A stretch of DNA of 64,000 nucleotides from Argopecten irradians (GCF_041381155.1 NC_091137.1:24411655-24475654); one strand, 5' to 3'; positions 39,716 through 51,509 are shown, counted from the stretch's first letter. Made by a program: numbers and translations. The notes: generated from the letters alone by a model not told the origin.

Positions 39716-39852
39716 ATTATCGACCTATTTTCAGGTGGATACGGTGAGTTATCAACCCGAGTAAGTGATATATCCCGAGGCCGGAGGCCGAGGGTTATAT
39801 CATTTTCGAGGGTTGATAACTCACCGTATCCACCTGAAAATAGGTCGATAAC
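39716..39852. repeat. Fold-back palindrome F4 (about 137 bp)
   Basis: Left arm TTATCGACCTATTTTCAGGT ... GAGTTATCAACCCGAG; right arm CGAGGGTTGATAACTC ... ACCTGAAAATAGGTCGATAA. The loop tip is GAGGCCGGAGGCCGAGGG. The CAACCCGAG/CGAGGGTTG step is also present in family F1, linking the two. A wider inverted pair (ATTATATGAC at about 39858, GTCATATAAT at about 40444) suggests an element spanning roughly 39716-40460. Confidence 0.8.
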
Positions 39853-40167
39853 TGTTTTATTATATGACACTTACATGATATTAACCCGGCTCTTCAAAAA
39901 TACTTTAAAATCTACAAAAAAAACCCAAGATGATATTTGCAAACTTTCTGTTTACAAAAGCAATAACATAAAGTATATGGTAGATATATATATATCCAAA
40001 TGCTTCTTGCTAACGTTTTAGACTGGTAGAACTGGAATATTGTATCAACTACAGCCCGTCTGGCATTCTTGAAAGTTTTCCATAAATTGAAGTTAGCAGT
40101 TGTCACCGTTGATCGCAGTAAACTTGCTGCCTTCCGCCATACATGTATATGTTGCCGACTATAATAT

Positions 40168-40265
40168 TGACGTCACAATAGATTATCCCGACGTCATTGA
40201 ATGAGGGAGACTCCTGTTACGCTATATTTGGGTATGACTTGACGTCAAAAGTGATTATGACGTCA
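40168..40265 (+). promoter_or_regulatory. Cluster of four CRE-like TGACGTCA motifs
   Basis: TGACGTCA or one-base variants occur at 40168, about 40189, 40240 and 40258, within 100 bp and about 290-390 bp before the helicase ATG. CREs bind CREB/ATF-type bZIP factors. The fold-back family at 17.4 and 51.7 kb also carries this motif, so the cluster may be element-borne rather than a dedicated promoter. Confidence 0.5.
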
Positions 40266-40302
40266 CATTTCAAGGGAGTTTTCCTCGATCTATTTTTGAC
40301 AC

Positions 40303-40348
40303 AGGTTACTGGACTCGCGAGAGGTATCTGGACTGAGTCCAGTAACCT
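40303..40348. repeat. Small perfect inverted repeat
   Basis: AGGTTACTGGACTC (40303-40316) and its exact inverse GAGTCCAGTAACCT (40335-40348) around an 18-bp loop, 210 bp before the helicase ATG. Confidence 0.8.
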
Positions 40349-40558
40349 CGCGTGCTTTTTGCCGCCGATTTCGGGGTTGATATCGCAGTTGATGAATACT
40401 TCTGAGAAACGTATTGGCCAATCAAAATACAGCAAAAACACCAGTCATATAATAAATGATAATAATTATTGTTCTACGAATGTTTATTATAAGAAAAATG
40501 CATATGATGTATTTTCTGAAAAATCAAAAATTTAATCACGTTGGTAAGGTAAACAAAG

Positions 40559-41073
40559 ATGGCGACGCCCACATTTGACATGTGTTGCCAATTGGCATTA
40601 AATCAATACGGTGTTTCTTTCGATCTGAAAGCGGAACAGAAGTGCGTTTTAGAACATATATTTAGTGGACAAGATACTCTCGCGATTTTACCAACAGGTT
40701 ATGGCAAAAGTCTAATTTTCCAGCTTATTCCTTACATGATGAGTTTTAAGCTACAAAGCCAATGTCCCCTTATAACATTAGTTGTGACGCCAATATCGGC
40801 GATCATGGAAGATCAGTTGCGATCTTTGGCGAGTAAAAACATCAAAGCAGGCCATCTCCTTATAGACGGGACTAAATTTAAAACGTTCGAGGTTGGCTCT
40901 GATGGTGAAATATCAGAACATTTACACAATGTGACAAATTTAGCAGAGGCAGGTCATTCTCATCCCGAATCTCTGGTGTGCAATAATAAAGTGAGAAAGC
41001 TGTTAGCATCAAAACCTTTGTGTGACAGGATCTGTTGTATTGCTGTTGACGAGGTCCACATGATTAGTGAATG
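40559..41073 (+). CDS. RecQ-like DEAH-type helicase, N-terminal exon only
   Basis: The frame from ATG 40559 (context AAAGATGG) encodes 172 residues with a RecQ-type first helicase half: a Q-motif-like start, Walker A LPTGYGKS (44-51), motif Ia VVTPISAIMEDQ (75-86) and Walker B DEVH (164-167) in DEVHMISEW. The frame closes at TAG, but a donor in TG-GTAGAG (after 41073) would split the Trp codon, a typical exon end just before the conserved GHDFRP-like motif. No following helicase exon was found up to 44 kb, so motifs IV-VI and any RQC domain are missing. RecQ-like open frames of this kind are often multicopy and mobile-element linked in invertebrates. It is probably a truncated copy, or a gene with a very long next intron. 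Confidence 0.7.
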
Positions 41074-41801
41074 GTAGAGTACATATCTATAACCTTTTTC
41101 ACATTTAGTATCTTTTTTGTTCTTTTCCCTTCGATTCTTTGAAATATTGATAACAACCTGGTAGTCTTATTTCTGAATGATGATTATCAATAAGGAATAA
41201 TGGATTCAGTCTAACATTTCAACATATATTTTTATTCATGAGAGGTGCATATTAATAACAATAACATCATATATAATACACTGCTTTTTGAAAAGAAAGA
41301 AAATACTGTAAACATGATACAACCGTATTAAGACTTGAATAGAAAATAATCTTCCTTCAATTATTAAATGTTTTCTACCACAATACATCATGTTATTCCA
41401 CTCTCAGGCCATTGTATAAATGTGATGGTTAAATATATTGATATCAGTGGAATAACACCCTTCTGCCTTTTGATTGTTTGAGACTTCGACCCGATTCGGC
41501 GAACTATTTTTTTCTCATTGTAACATCAAGTTTTGGCATTCTTGTAGATGTTTTCATTGTGGTAGAAACAGGTCACACAACTCATGGTTATTGGATATGG
41601 AATATATTTCACATTGATAACAAAACTTGTGCCTTTTGTTGACTTTTAAAAAATAAGTCACTTGTGTGAAAGAAATTCCATATCCAACAATCACTCGTTG
41701 TGTAACCTCTCTTCTAAGACTTGTTCCCTTAATAAAGTCTTATATAAAATAATTTTCCAAAAGAACATACTTACATTTTAAAACTTTGAAGAAATTAGAA
41801 T

Positions 41802-41996
41802 TGGGTTTTGGGTTTATTAGTTTAACGTCCTATTAACAGCCAGGGTCATGTGAGGACGTGCCAGGTTTGTTGTTGGAGGAAAGCTGGAGTACCCGGAGAA
41901 AAACCACCGACCAGCGGTCAGTACCTGGCAACTGCCCCACTTGGGATTCGAACCCGCATCCCAGAGGTGGAGGGCTTGTGGTAATATGTCGGGACA
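41802..41996 (-). mobile_element. 5'-truncated tRNA-derived SINE, minus orientation
   Basis: The minus strand reads CCCGACATATTACCACAAGCC, box B GGTTCGAATCC, GGCAGTTGCCAGGTACTGAC, and ends AGGACGTTAAACTAATAAAC. It is the same family as the complete copy at 21111, lacking the box A half, as expected from incomplete reverse transcription. Confidence 0.88.
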
Positions 41997-42255
41997 ATTA
42001 TATTAGGATGACCATAATACAGATAAATGTTTGGCCAGAAACTTTGCATGGGTTTAGCAAGATAGAATTGTATATTTTTTTATTTTAGATATAAAAATCA
42101 AGAAAACATTTGAGGCCTATGAAAAACAGACACTTGCACATTAATATGTCAATTAGAACAGTATGACAAATCTCCTAATCGATTTGGTTTTCAAATACCA
42201 CATTTCACAAAAAATATTCTGGATCATATGCATGGAGATATTTCAAAATATTTAC

Positions 42256-42413
42256 TTCTAAAAAGTCCTGTAATGTAGGAAATAGTTCAACAATATGCTC
42301 CAATCGTTCTGTGGGAGTGTGAGCTCCTGACCGTAGACTCGCTGCCCCTTGTAACCTCTCCCTTGTTAACTGGTCTCCTCCAACAGGAATTCTTAAATTC
42401 TCAATCTCATCAC
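42256..42413 (-). CDS. DUF6589-like coding exon (transposon-associated protein)
   Basis: On the minus strand, after acceptor AATTACAG, a phase-1 frame reads GDEIENLRIPVGGDQLTRER, then LQGAASLRSGAHTPTERLEH and IVELFPTLQDFLE, ending at donor GTAAAT (frame stop at 42205 if unspliced). The GGDQLTRER ... LRSGAHTPTERLEH pattern matches my knowledge of DUF6589 proteins, which are multicopy and probably mobile-element derived in animals and fungi. Neighbouring coding-like frames lie upstream at 43212-43387. The gene is incomplete here. It converges on the RecQ-like exon on the other strand. Confidence 0.6.
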
Positions 42414-42491
42414 CTGTAATTCAATTTATATTTCCCCATAAACAAAGAGTTCCATCATTTTCACAAAGACTACAATATGATATATATAAAA

Positions 42492-42548
42492 CAAGAGATC
42501 CCAGAGGGATGTTGGCGCCAATCAAAGAATGATCTATGTCTGACAATG
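42492..42548 (-). mobile_element. Orphan right end of Helentron-like element F
   Basis: The minus strand reads GTCAGACATAGATCATTCTT, GGCGCCAACATCCC-TCT-GGGAT, CTCTTGTTTT, matching 29996-30048 at nearly every base. The upstream array and left hairpin are absent, so only the terminal 55 bp or so is present. Confidence 0.75.
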
Positions 42549-43211
42549 GAAAGAGGAACCTTTTCTCTGTTTATCCATATCACTTTATACTATTTCATAA
42601 TGTACTAATTGTATACATTTTCAATTGCAACATTGTAACATTTATATTTAACGAAACAAAAATATTGTTAGTTGTTATTGTTAATTAGTTTTCTGTTTTC
42701 TTTCCCTGTATTGCTTTCATATTTTCAAAATACAGTGTATTTCAATGACATTTATTTTCTCCAAATGATAATCACAGTTTAAATACAGAAATGTACAAGT
42801 AACAAATGATTAAAAGAACATGTAAATACATGTATGTGAATAGATCTTATTATTAATTTTTTGAAAATTTGACACTGTTGATTAATCTTGATCATGCAAC
42901 AACAAAACAAAAGAAGTCCTAAAACCGAAATGAACAAATATGGAAACAGTGTTGAGAATATATAGAGTTTTTTATCTGTCCCAAAATTATAGCCAGGGAA
43001 TATCATACAGTCAAACCTACCTAAGCAAACCACCTCTGTAAATAAGACCACCTGCTTCTGTTTGATTGGTCAATTTTAGCACTTAAACTGTATTTTATTC
43101 TTCTTCTTTCCCATTAAATGTTCTTACTGGTATTGTAATATAAAGTGTCTTATTCACATATTACAAGTTTAATAACTGATGTAGGGTCAGTATACACCAC
43201 ACAAAATGTAT

Positions 43212-43452
43212 TCACAACTTCACCTCACGTGCATATACAGTCAATGGTGAGCTAGTAATTACAGGTAAATATGGGATCTCAACATTTTTTGACCAAATAG
43301 ACGGAGATAGAAATGTTTTTACAGTACCAGTTTGCTGAATCACAGGAGTACTGTCCTTGACTGAAGTTTCAACTCGTTCCGTTGATTCTGAATGTTAAAA
43401 ATCGTACCTATGTTACCGAGCCGCCACACATGTCTGTACTGTGTTCCGCCAT
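43212..43452 (-). CDS. Candidate upstream exons of the DUF6589-like gene
   Basis: On the minus strand an ATG at 43452 encodes MAEHSTDMCGGS and meets donor GTAACA. Below it, a frame from 43385 to 43212 reads ESTERVETSVKDSTPVIQQT, then GTVKTFLSPSIWSKNVEIPY and LPVITSSPLTVYAREVKL. Possible acceptors are TTCAG (exon from 43387) or ATTCAG (exon from 43334); only the latter leaves a plausible intron of about 80 bp and joins in phase 0. The join to the 42413 exon is not resolved because no phase-1 donor is obvious. The composition looks coding; no family is assigned from this part. Confidence 0.4.
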
Positions 43453-43737
43453 ATTCGAGCTAAGGGACGTTAACGATACTAGGCAAAGTTAGCTAAATGA
43501 TAATACACAATGTATTGTTAATAAGAAGACGACGTTGGTGTTAACACCAAAAGGAAACTAGACACTACTGACACTACGTATACTGACACTACTGCAACAT
43601 GCGCAAAGTTGAAGATAAGCAGGCAGACTATATAGGTAGCTATATAATTAATATAGACATTGTTTCTACTTAGTTTGCTTTACAATACACTGTTAGCCTC
43701 CCTCAACGTTTTCACTAAGTTCTAAGAACCTTGGGTG

Positions 43738-43940
43738 ATCGGGTGGTGTAGTGGTTATGCAACTCGCCTTTCACCTAGCTGGCCGGGGCTCGTTCCCCGG
43801 CACGGACGTGAAAAGTTCAGGGGTCATCACGGTGGTTTTCCTCGGGCACTCTGGTTTCCTCACACTCTAAGACTTCGCGCGCTTTCATTCGGGCCATCGA
43901 AAGTAATTTGTATAAGTTGTATAACTTGTTTCGCAATCGA
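43738..43940 (+). mobile_element. tRNA-derived SINE, second head type
   Basis: Head with box A GGTGTAGTGGTTATGC and box B-like GGGCTCGTTCCCCGG (43786-43800), followed by ACGGTGGTTTTCCTCGGGCA and CTCTGGTTTCCTCACACT, then an AT-rich tail. The CTCGGGCACTCTGGTTTCCT segment resembles the CCGGGTACTCTGACTTTCCT of the 21111 SINE, suggesting a shared middle domain. Confidence 0.8.
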
Positions 43941-44491
43941 TGTAAAGTTTATATTTATATCTATAAGAACTTTTTATACACTTAAAATGAATCATGTTTA
44001 ATTCAAATTGAATGGAATATGACTGACTGATGACGACTGGTTGTTAAGCTCCCCACCACTAAGTCATGAATCCAGACCTTCGTATTACAGCTTCCATTTA
44101 TATACTGGTCATACGTCGGTGGTTTCCTTTTGGGTACACCATAGATATGTATATCAACATACCCTTTAATGTGTACGGTAATACGGTACAGTTGTATATG
44201 ACTTTTGAAAAAAAAGTAATTCTTGATTTACAATTATTTCGATATTTTAAAACTACAAATGTTAAAAAAAACTGTACATTAAAGTATTGTAATTCTCAGA
44301 CTATTGGTATCTTTTGGTGGGTGGTGAATCGCACATTAAAAGTTCCCTCTTGATACGTGGGTATGACAATTATAACTTGACTCTTTTTTGTATTTCCTCG
44401 GGGATTTCCTTAAATTAACCAGGCTTAAATGATACAGTAAATATACTATATTCCATTATGATTAGCGGAATGTATATTATACTATTTTTAA

Positions 44492-44799
44492 AGATGCTTC
44501 ACCGCCGACAGAGCATACACGTACTCATTGTTTGAATATGATTGTTGTTTAATTATGTAAATTAACACAAAAATACTGTATTTTGTTTTGCTTTAAGTGC
44601 ATTCAGTACTTCATTCCAAGTATGGCATAGAGCCATGGACTTTTTCGGGACGAAATTAATTAATTTCAATATTTTCACCTTGAAGCAAAATAAGATGCTC
44701 AAACCTTTCAATTGTGACAATGGTGTAAGGTGAGTAACCTTACTAATTCGTCTACTCCTGTTTTTTAATTTAGAAAAAAATGTCAGCGGTGTAGCATCT
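44492..44799 (-). mobile_element. MITE family M1, copy 3 (best preserved, TTAA duplication)
   Basis: Inverted ends AGATGCTTCACCGCCGACA and TGTCAGCGGTGTAGCATCT, flanked on both sides by TTAA (44488-44491, 44800-44803). 308 bp, AT-rich, non-coding. Confidence 0.87.
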
Positions 44800-44803
44800 T
44801 TAA

Positions 44804-46140
44804 TGCACCATTGTGACTTTCTCCTTGGAATGTAACAGCCACGAATATAAATCGTTAATCTTTGACCTATAAACGACTATTGTATTGACGTGCCTTTAAG
44901 ACATAGTCTGCAGGAATGTGTGAAAAGCTTATGTTAAACTGATTATAAAATTTGGAAAAAACCTTATTCAAATAAGGACATCTGGTGAATTAATAATATT
45001 TTTAACTCTGTTTTCTTTCATACATGTCGTATTGTGGAATTATTTATAGTATCCCATTATAAGGTGCGTTCGTAACTGCAAGTTTTTTTCTGGTTCGATT
45101 AGATTTCGCTTATCCCTTTATCGCCTCGAACATAAACAGATGGGTGGTATAAGGCAGCGTGTTTCAGAAAACATGTGACTCGGCTTTAAACTGCTAATTT
45201 TTAATTACAATTTTAAAGTATAGAGTAAGTAATTACAAAATTTATTTCATCACCATTTGTTGGCATGTTTCACTACAGCCCCAATTTCATAATAAAAGAT
45301 AATGACGTCACTGATGACATCATCAAATCATTCTACCCTAAATCATGAAATTAAATCACTCCAAATAATTGGTGAAAAGTAAACGGAAAACACAAACTTA
45401 TACGAAACACATTATTCAATTCTCGTGTTGTATTTATAGACTATCAATACATTCATTTTTCTCCAAGTGTAATCGACTTGGGATAATGGTTACTGCATCG
45501 ATGTTGAATTTTGCGATGAACTGTTTAGAACCTTTTCACAGGGGCATTTATAGCCTTTGAAATCGTCATTCACACGACGGGCTCTGATATGTAAAACCAT
45601 TATTATGATCAATAATCGAGATATTAATTTTCGCGAATTTAGCAAACTTGAAATCCTTGCGAATATTAACAACTGAACAGTATCACATGTACAGTTTTTT
45701 GCTGATCTTAGTTGCATTTGATGCATTTGCACACGGAAATATAAGTAAGTGAACTAAACTGAACTGCAATACTTTAAATGTTGAAATGAATATTCATATT
45801 TTAAAATAAGAAATCTAAAACAAAAAATGTAAGTCAAAACAGTGAACCTTACGGTACACTATCTTCAACATTTAGAACTAAATCACAACTGATGTAAAAA
45901 GAAATAAGCCACACACAAAAACAAAAAACAAAAAAGAGAGAGAGAGAAAAACACACCAAAGAAATCTAGGCTTTGAGGACAGAGGTTAATGTGAATTGCC
46001 GTAGACTGTCTATGTAAGTGTTCAATAGTTATTACAGTACTCTAATTGGCCTTTTGCAGAACGTCATTTAGACAATACTCCTGACTCCGCTGTGGTGTGC
46101 CTGCTGTCGTAAAAAAGACATTGACACGACGGTGTTGTCC
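44804..46140. other. Non-coding interval
   Basis: AT-rich sequence without a supported exon. A GA-rich simple repeat (GAGAGAGAG) lies at about 45936-45950. Confidence 0.4.
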
Positions 46141-47330
46141 CTAATAATGAGAGTTAAATAGTACAACACGTGTGTGCTAGAGTGGTGATATGGTACCTAA
46201 TAATGAGAGTTAAATAGTACAACACGTGTGTGCTAGAGTGGTGATATGGTACCTAATTATGAGAGTTAGATAGTACGACACGTGTGTGATAGATTGGTGA
46301 TATGGTACCTAATAGCGAGAGTTAAATAGTACAACACGTGTGTGCTAGAGTGGTGATATGGTACCTAATAATGAGAGTTAAATAGTACAACACGTGTGTG
46401 CTAGAGTGGTGATATGGTACCTAATAATGAGAGTTAAATAGTACAACACGTGTGTGCTAGAGTGGTGATATGGTACCTAATAATGAGAGTTAAATAGTAC
46501 AACACGTGTGTGTGTGCTAGAGTGGTGATATGGTACCTAATAATGAGAGTTAAATAGTACAACACGTGTGTGCTAGAGTGGTGATATGGTACCTAATAAT
46601 GAGAGTTAAATAGTACAACACGTGTGTGCTAGAGTGGTGATATGGTACCTAATAATGAGAGTTAAATAGTACAACACGTGTGTGCTAGAGTGGTGATATG
46701 GTACCTAATAATGAGAGTTAAATAGTACAACACGTGTGTGCTAGAGTGGTGATATGGTACCTAATAATGAGAGTTAAATAGTACAACACGTGTGTGCTAG
46801 AGTAGTGATATGGTACCTAATAATGAGAGTTAAATAGTACAACACGTGTGTGCTAGAGTAGTGATATGGTACCTAATAATGAGAGTTAAATAGTACAACA
46901 CGTGTGTGCTAGAGTGGTGATATGGTACCTAATAATGATAATGAAAGTTAAATAGTACAACACGTGTGTGCTAGAGTGGTGATATGGTACCTAATAATGA
47001 GAGTTAAATAGTACAACTCGTGTATACTAGAGTGGTGATATGGTACCTAATAACGAGAGTTAAATAGTACAACACGTGTGTGCTAGAGTGGTGATATGGT
47101 ACCTAATAATGAGAGTTAAATAGTACAACACGTGTGTGCTAGAGTGGTGATATGGTACCTAATAATGAGAGTTAAATAGTACAACACGTGTGTGCTAGAG
47201 TGGTGATATGGTACCTAATAATGAGAGTTAAATAGTACAACACGTGTGTGCTAGAGTGGTGATATGGTACCTAATAATGAGAGTTAAATAGTACAACACG
47301 TGTGTACTAGAATGGTGATGTGGTACACAT
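46141..47330 (+). repeat. 56-bp minisatellite, 21 units, nearly all with an E-box
   Basis: The unit is TAATGAGAGTTAAATAGTAC + AACACGTGTGTGCTAGAGTG + GTGATATGGTACCTAA. Twenty of 21 units keep CACGTG; the unit near 47020 has CTCGTG instead. Most units are identical, with rare changes: a GT expansion near 46508, an ATGATA insertion near 46937, and decayed edge units. It lies about 7.5 kb before the rough-like gene. Confidence 0.95.
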
Positions 47331-48170
47331 ACTCAGGTGATCACTTTAAAGAAGTCTGTTCAAGTTTGCATAAAGAAGAATAAACTACTGCAAACGACAC
47401 GGTTTTAGGGATGATTTTATATTAACGTGTTTCACGATCCTCATGAAGTTGTCATTATCTTTATGCAAAAATAAATGTTGCACGATTTATTATCGTTTTT
47501 ATAAAGTCAGAGTAAAAAGATCGCGAGTTTGAAACCAACATAATATTATGAGACGCTTGTTTGTTTGTTTGTTAGTTTAAAAAAAAAAATTTTTTTTTTT
47601 TTTTGCGATAATAAACTTTAACCTCCGTATTACAAATATGGCACGTGCTTGAATAAAAATTCCACTACTTAGTAATAGATGGTCACTAAGATGACCTGCA
47701 GAGGTTAAAGTATCCTCCAAAAATGCTTTTAATTAATTGAAATGTGCACTTTTGATTATAACTACATAAACATAAAAGTATATATTATGTATATCGTCAG
47801 ACCCGGGATCAATGACCTCAGTAGTTTTTGTTCCCGCTTTGTCATAGAGGCAGTAAGATGATTGACTAACCTACACGTCTGGGAAATGTGACCCGCTGTG
47901 TGGTTATGCTATTCGTCTCCAGCTGTATGCTTCAAGGGTACCCATCTACTGTCATTAATCGGCTGTATTGGTGGTGTAAAGGTGATCATTTGTATCGACT
48001 TAATGGCAAGAGTATATATTCCATATTAATCATTCTTAGCGACAGTTTTTATGTAAATGTAAAAAGGACATAAGTTATGGAACCCAAACAAACATACTAA
48101 AGGTACAGATTTTGATGTTTATGTAACCCCTGTCAACACTAGTAGCAAAATACTTCTCGGCTACATTTAA
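47331..48170. other. Non-coding interval with poly-A/poly-T tract
   Basis: A run of 11 A followed by 15 T at about 47580-47605 could form a hairpin. No supported exon. Confidence 0.4.
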
Positions 48171-48177
48171 TTTCTCT

Positions 48178-48236
48178 TTAGCTCGACTGGTTGATCCTCA
48201 GACTAGTAAGGTTCCGAGTTCGAACCCTGACGGCAG
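48178..48236 (+). pseudogene. tRNA-like remnant (SINE head or tRNA pseudogene)
   Basis: TAGCTCGACTGGTTGAT resembles box A with a D-arm, and GGTTCCGAGTTCGAACCCTG contains a full box B and T-arm. The acceptor arms do not pair, so it is not a working tRNA. Confidence 0.6.
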
Positions 48237-49099
48237 TGATTAAATCATAAAATCATGTGCTCTGTAACATGTATTAAACAAAATGCTTAATTTTTTAGAT
48301 TACCCCGTCCAAATTTATTATTATGTGAACTTTATAAGAGTAAACGTATCTTGGAAATGTCTGTCTGAGTTCCTCGATCGCGATAATTTTTTCGCATCAA
48401 TGGCCGCTAAACGTGATTAATATGATACACTTACCGGTGAAGCTATACACCGTGGCCGCCTTACTACACAAATTGCAACCGATTAATGACATAGATCATG
48501 TGCCTTTGGAGTTAAAATGTATTGACGCAAAACAAATCATACTTTAGCATATGAGCGTTAACAAAAGAAAAACAAAAACGGACGTTGGTAGATATATGTA
48601 TTTGGGTAAAAACCCAAATCGTATGTAAAAGTGTTTGTTTGGTTAAGTATCCTCTCTAATTCAATAAAACGAAAGAAATTCATGAATGAAATAATGTACA
48701 TTTGCATATAGATGGAACGTTTCTTTTTGATTGGCATTATAAATGATTTTTTATAAATTCAAATAGTTCCAGTTCGATCCATTAATAAATAAAGATACAA
48801 TGGACATTGTAATTATAGCCCATGCATTAACTGTTAAGAAAGATATATGTATATATAAGAAACAGCTGTGGACAAAAATAATTCTTAAAGTTTTCATGAA
48901 ATATGAAAGGAAAAAATAATTTGATGATAATTTTATCTGTAATAACCTTAATTAATCAGCTGTGTTTTTATAAATGCGGAACATAAAAAGACAGATATCA
49001 TTATCAATTTTAATTATGATTATTCGTTCTATAATTAAGAAATACATCATTTGAATGATGAATCTGACAAGATAATTAACCCAGCTGTTAAATCCCATG

Positions 49100-49212
49100 A
49101 CGTCACAGGAACCACTGTCTCCAGACCGACTGTGATGTTGTGAGAAATGACGATCGCTGTCGCTAAAACAATGGACACTCGTCATCTCTCAGACATCCTC
49201 ACACTGACTGAG
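49100..49212 (+). CDS. Candidate first exon behind a CRE motif
   Basis: The frame from ATG 49147 reads MTIAVAKTMDTRHLSDILTL and TE, ending in phase 0 at donor GTAATT (49213). A perfect palindromic CRE TGACGTCA lies about 45 bp before the ATG. No next exon was found. The protein is not recognised; it may be a short upstream exon of a larger transcript or chance. Confidence 0.22.
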
Positions 49213-49213
49213 G

Positions 49214-51505
49214 TAATTATACCGGTTGTCGATATTACGTCCTCGATATTCTCTATTCCACTTATTTCTACCTGAAAAAATAACTACTGGCAAGAACATC
49301 AAATAAAAAAGGCATAAAAAGTGGAAACATTAAACGCGAAATGAATATATTCTAATTTGTTGATATTTTGCTACAGTTGACGGAAACAAAGAAATGGAGC
49401 AATAAAAGTTTGCTGGCATAATCTAATATTCACAACTTCATTTAGATTACTATCTTGTCGACATCACGAGTATCAATCAAGAAGTACAAATCTCTATTTG
49501 ATCGACCTATGTCAAGTGATTTAGCCATATCACAGTGTTAATTTTATTTCTATTGTAGCGCACTGAGCCGTGACCCCAAGCAATGGCGCTTCATATTGAA
49601 ATTTATTCGACCAGCTGTTTTATCTCATCAGTTGTTATTTCCTGTTTCACGGTATTGTTAGCTTGATTTATATAGAAATTCGTGATCAATTAAACAGACT
49701 GATGAGATGTGTTTTCGAAATCTTCATAAACGACATATTTTACAAATGGATACAGTTTCTAGTTGAAGTTTTTGGTATTATAACTTATTGGTACAAATAT
49801 CAAGCATATAAATATTTTTCACAAAACACCTTGTTGTCAGGCGTTGTTACTCTTTAGATCTGTTTGTAGTTGAATAATTAGTATTGCCGTGACATTACCA
49901 GAGGTGTCTGTCTACGATAAACAAAAATATAATTAACTTTGATACATGTAAATTTATATCTTAATGCTTTTAAATAAGTGCACTTCAAATGTGTGTGCAA
50001 AATATGTAATTATGTATTCTGTACCGAGAAGAAAATATTTCGTCATTATTTATTGTATATAAAACATAATACAAAATGCAGTAATTTGAGTTGAAAACAT
50101 ATTTTGTCTACTATTACCCTATACATTATTTAATTCCATGATTGGGGACGTTTCTTTTGAAGTAAACACTAAATATCACATTGGTTACTGAATAAATCCT
50201 GTACCAACCGTCAAATACCATACTGGTCTGAATTAATACCCATATAATCGTTTATCTTTTAATCCAATCAGATATGTAGCAGGGCATTAAGGGCACTCTT
50301 TACCATCAGAATTGTATGAACACTTGTACACATCAGCCTAATGGTGATTCTAATGTGATATTCCTGATGGTTCCTCCACAGATTACGACCAATAAAAATA
50401 CCCGATAAAATATTAAAAAACGTAAATAAGATATCTTTGATATAATCACCACTAATACCAATCAATCGACACGAATCGCTGGCTGATTGGACCCATAGGC
50501 ACCTGATAGTTTGCTGAGATATCGTCTGAATGTCACTCAGCCGTGTCGGCACAGATACAGCTCGACATTGTAACGTGTCAGCCAGGTGCGAATCTCTCAC
50601 AGCCATGGCAATAAATATCTCACTTAAATAGTCATGTTATTGATATTGACCATATTGTTTATATTTTTAGCTGCTTGAACTATCCAGTCATGTTCCATTA
50701 CATTAATCCGTCTTTTTTTAAATAAAAATTGCCAAGATATTTGTTTGTTTATACTTTCCGTTATCGCGAATCCCGTATACAAGGGCAAGGACGTATATGA
50801 GACTTATAAATCCTTGACAAGGGCAATGGCTGATAGCTCATCAAAGGGAAAATTAGAAAATCCAGAACGGAATTCAGACGTAGTGCTGTTTTATTTGAGA
50901 TACTGCTTTTTAGTTTCGAGTATATTTCTAAAGCGAACAATCGCAAAAATTAATGGCCACGAAAAAGTGCCAGGCATATGTTAAGTGACTATCAGACCGC
51001 GAGAAAGTAATTGCGCAAAATTAAGTCACCAAATATATGATAAAAGTTTTTTTTTTACAATACTATAATGTCGAACCTTTTGCTTGAACCATTAAAATAG
51101 ATATTGGTATTTATGATAACAACATACTGTAAACAAACATTCTTTCGCGACTTCAAGATTTCGCGATTTCCATTTCAATACCAGCTCGTGAATATTAACG
51201 TTCGCGGATTTAAATATTAAATAAAAATCACTAATGGTAAAACTGAGACACATAAAAATATACGACTACAATAGAACCAGGTGTTTCAGTTCTAATGTGG
51301 TATGGGTTTCTTCCTCAACGGCAGTCTCCATAAAAAGACGTGACAGATTTTTCTTTATATCTTCTCGTGTCAGATAGGCGTATCCATGGCAATAAACCTG
51401 TGCATAATACATGTTTATTGCAAAAGTTCCTGATTAAGCCTAATTTGACGTCATCGGAGAAACAGCATCATATTTTCTGCAAGTTGTTACAGATTAAATA
51501 GAATT
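49214..51505. other. Non-coding interval
   Basis: No supported exon. Open frames at 50268-50606 (-) and 50745-50984 (+) show no known family and no convincing splice context. Confidence 0.35.
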
Positions 51506-51509
51506 TTAC

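Noticed and set aside
46141..47330. CRISPR-like regular repeat array
   Set aside because: The units are contiguous with no unique spacers, and the surroundings are eukaryotic.
48178..48236. Functional tRNA gene
   Set aside because: Boxes A and B are present, but the acceptor stem does not pair and the anticodon arm is poor.
50268..50606. 112-codon minus-strand frame
   Set aside because: No family resemblance, no splice or promoter support, and a codon pattern not clearly coding.
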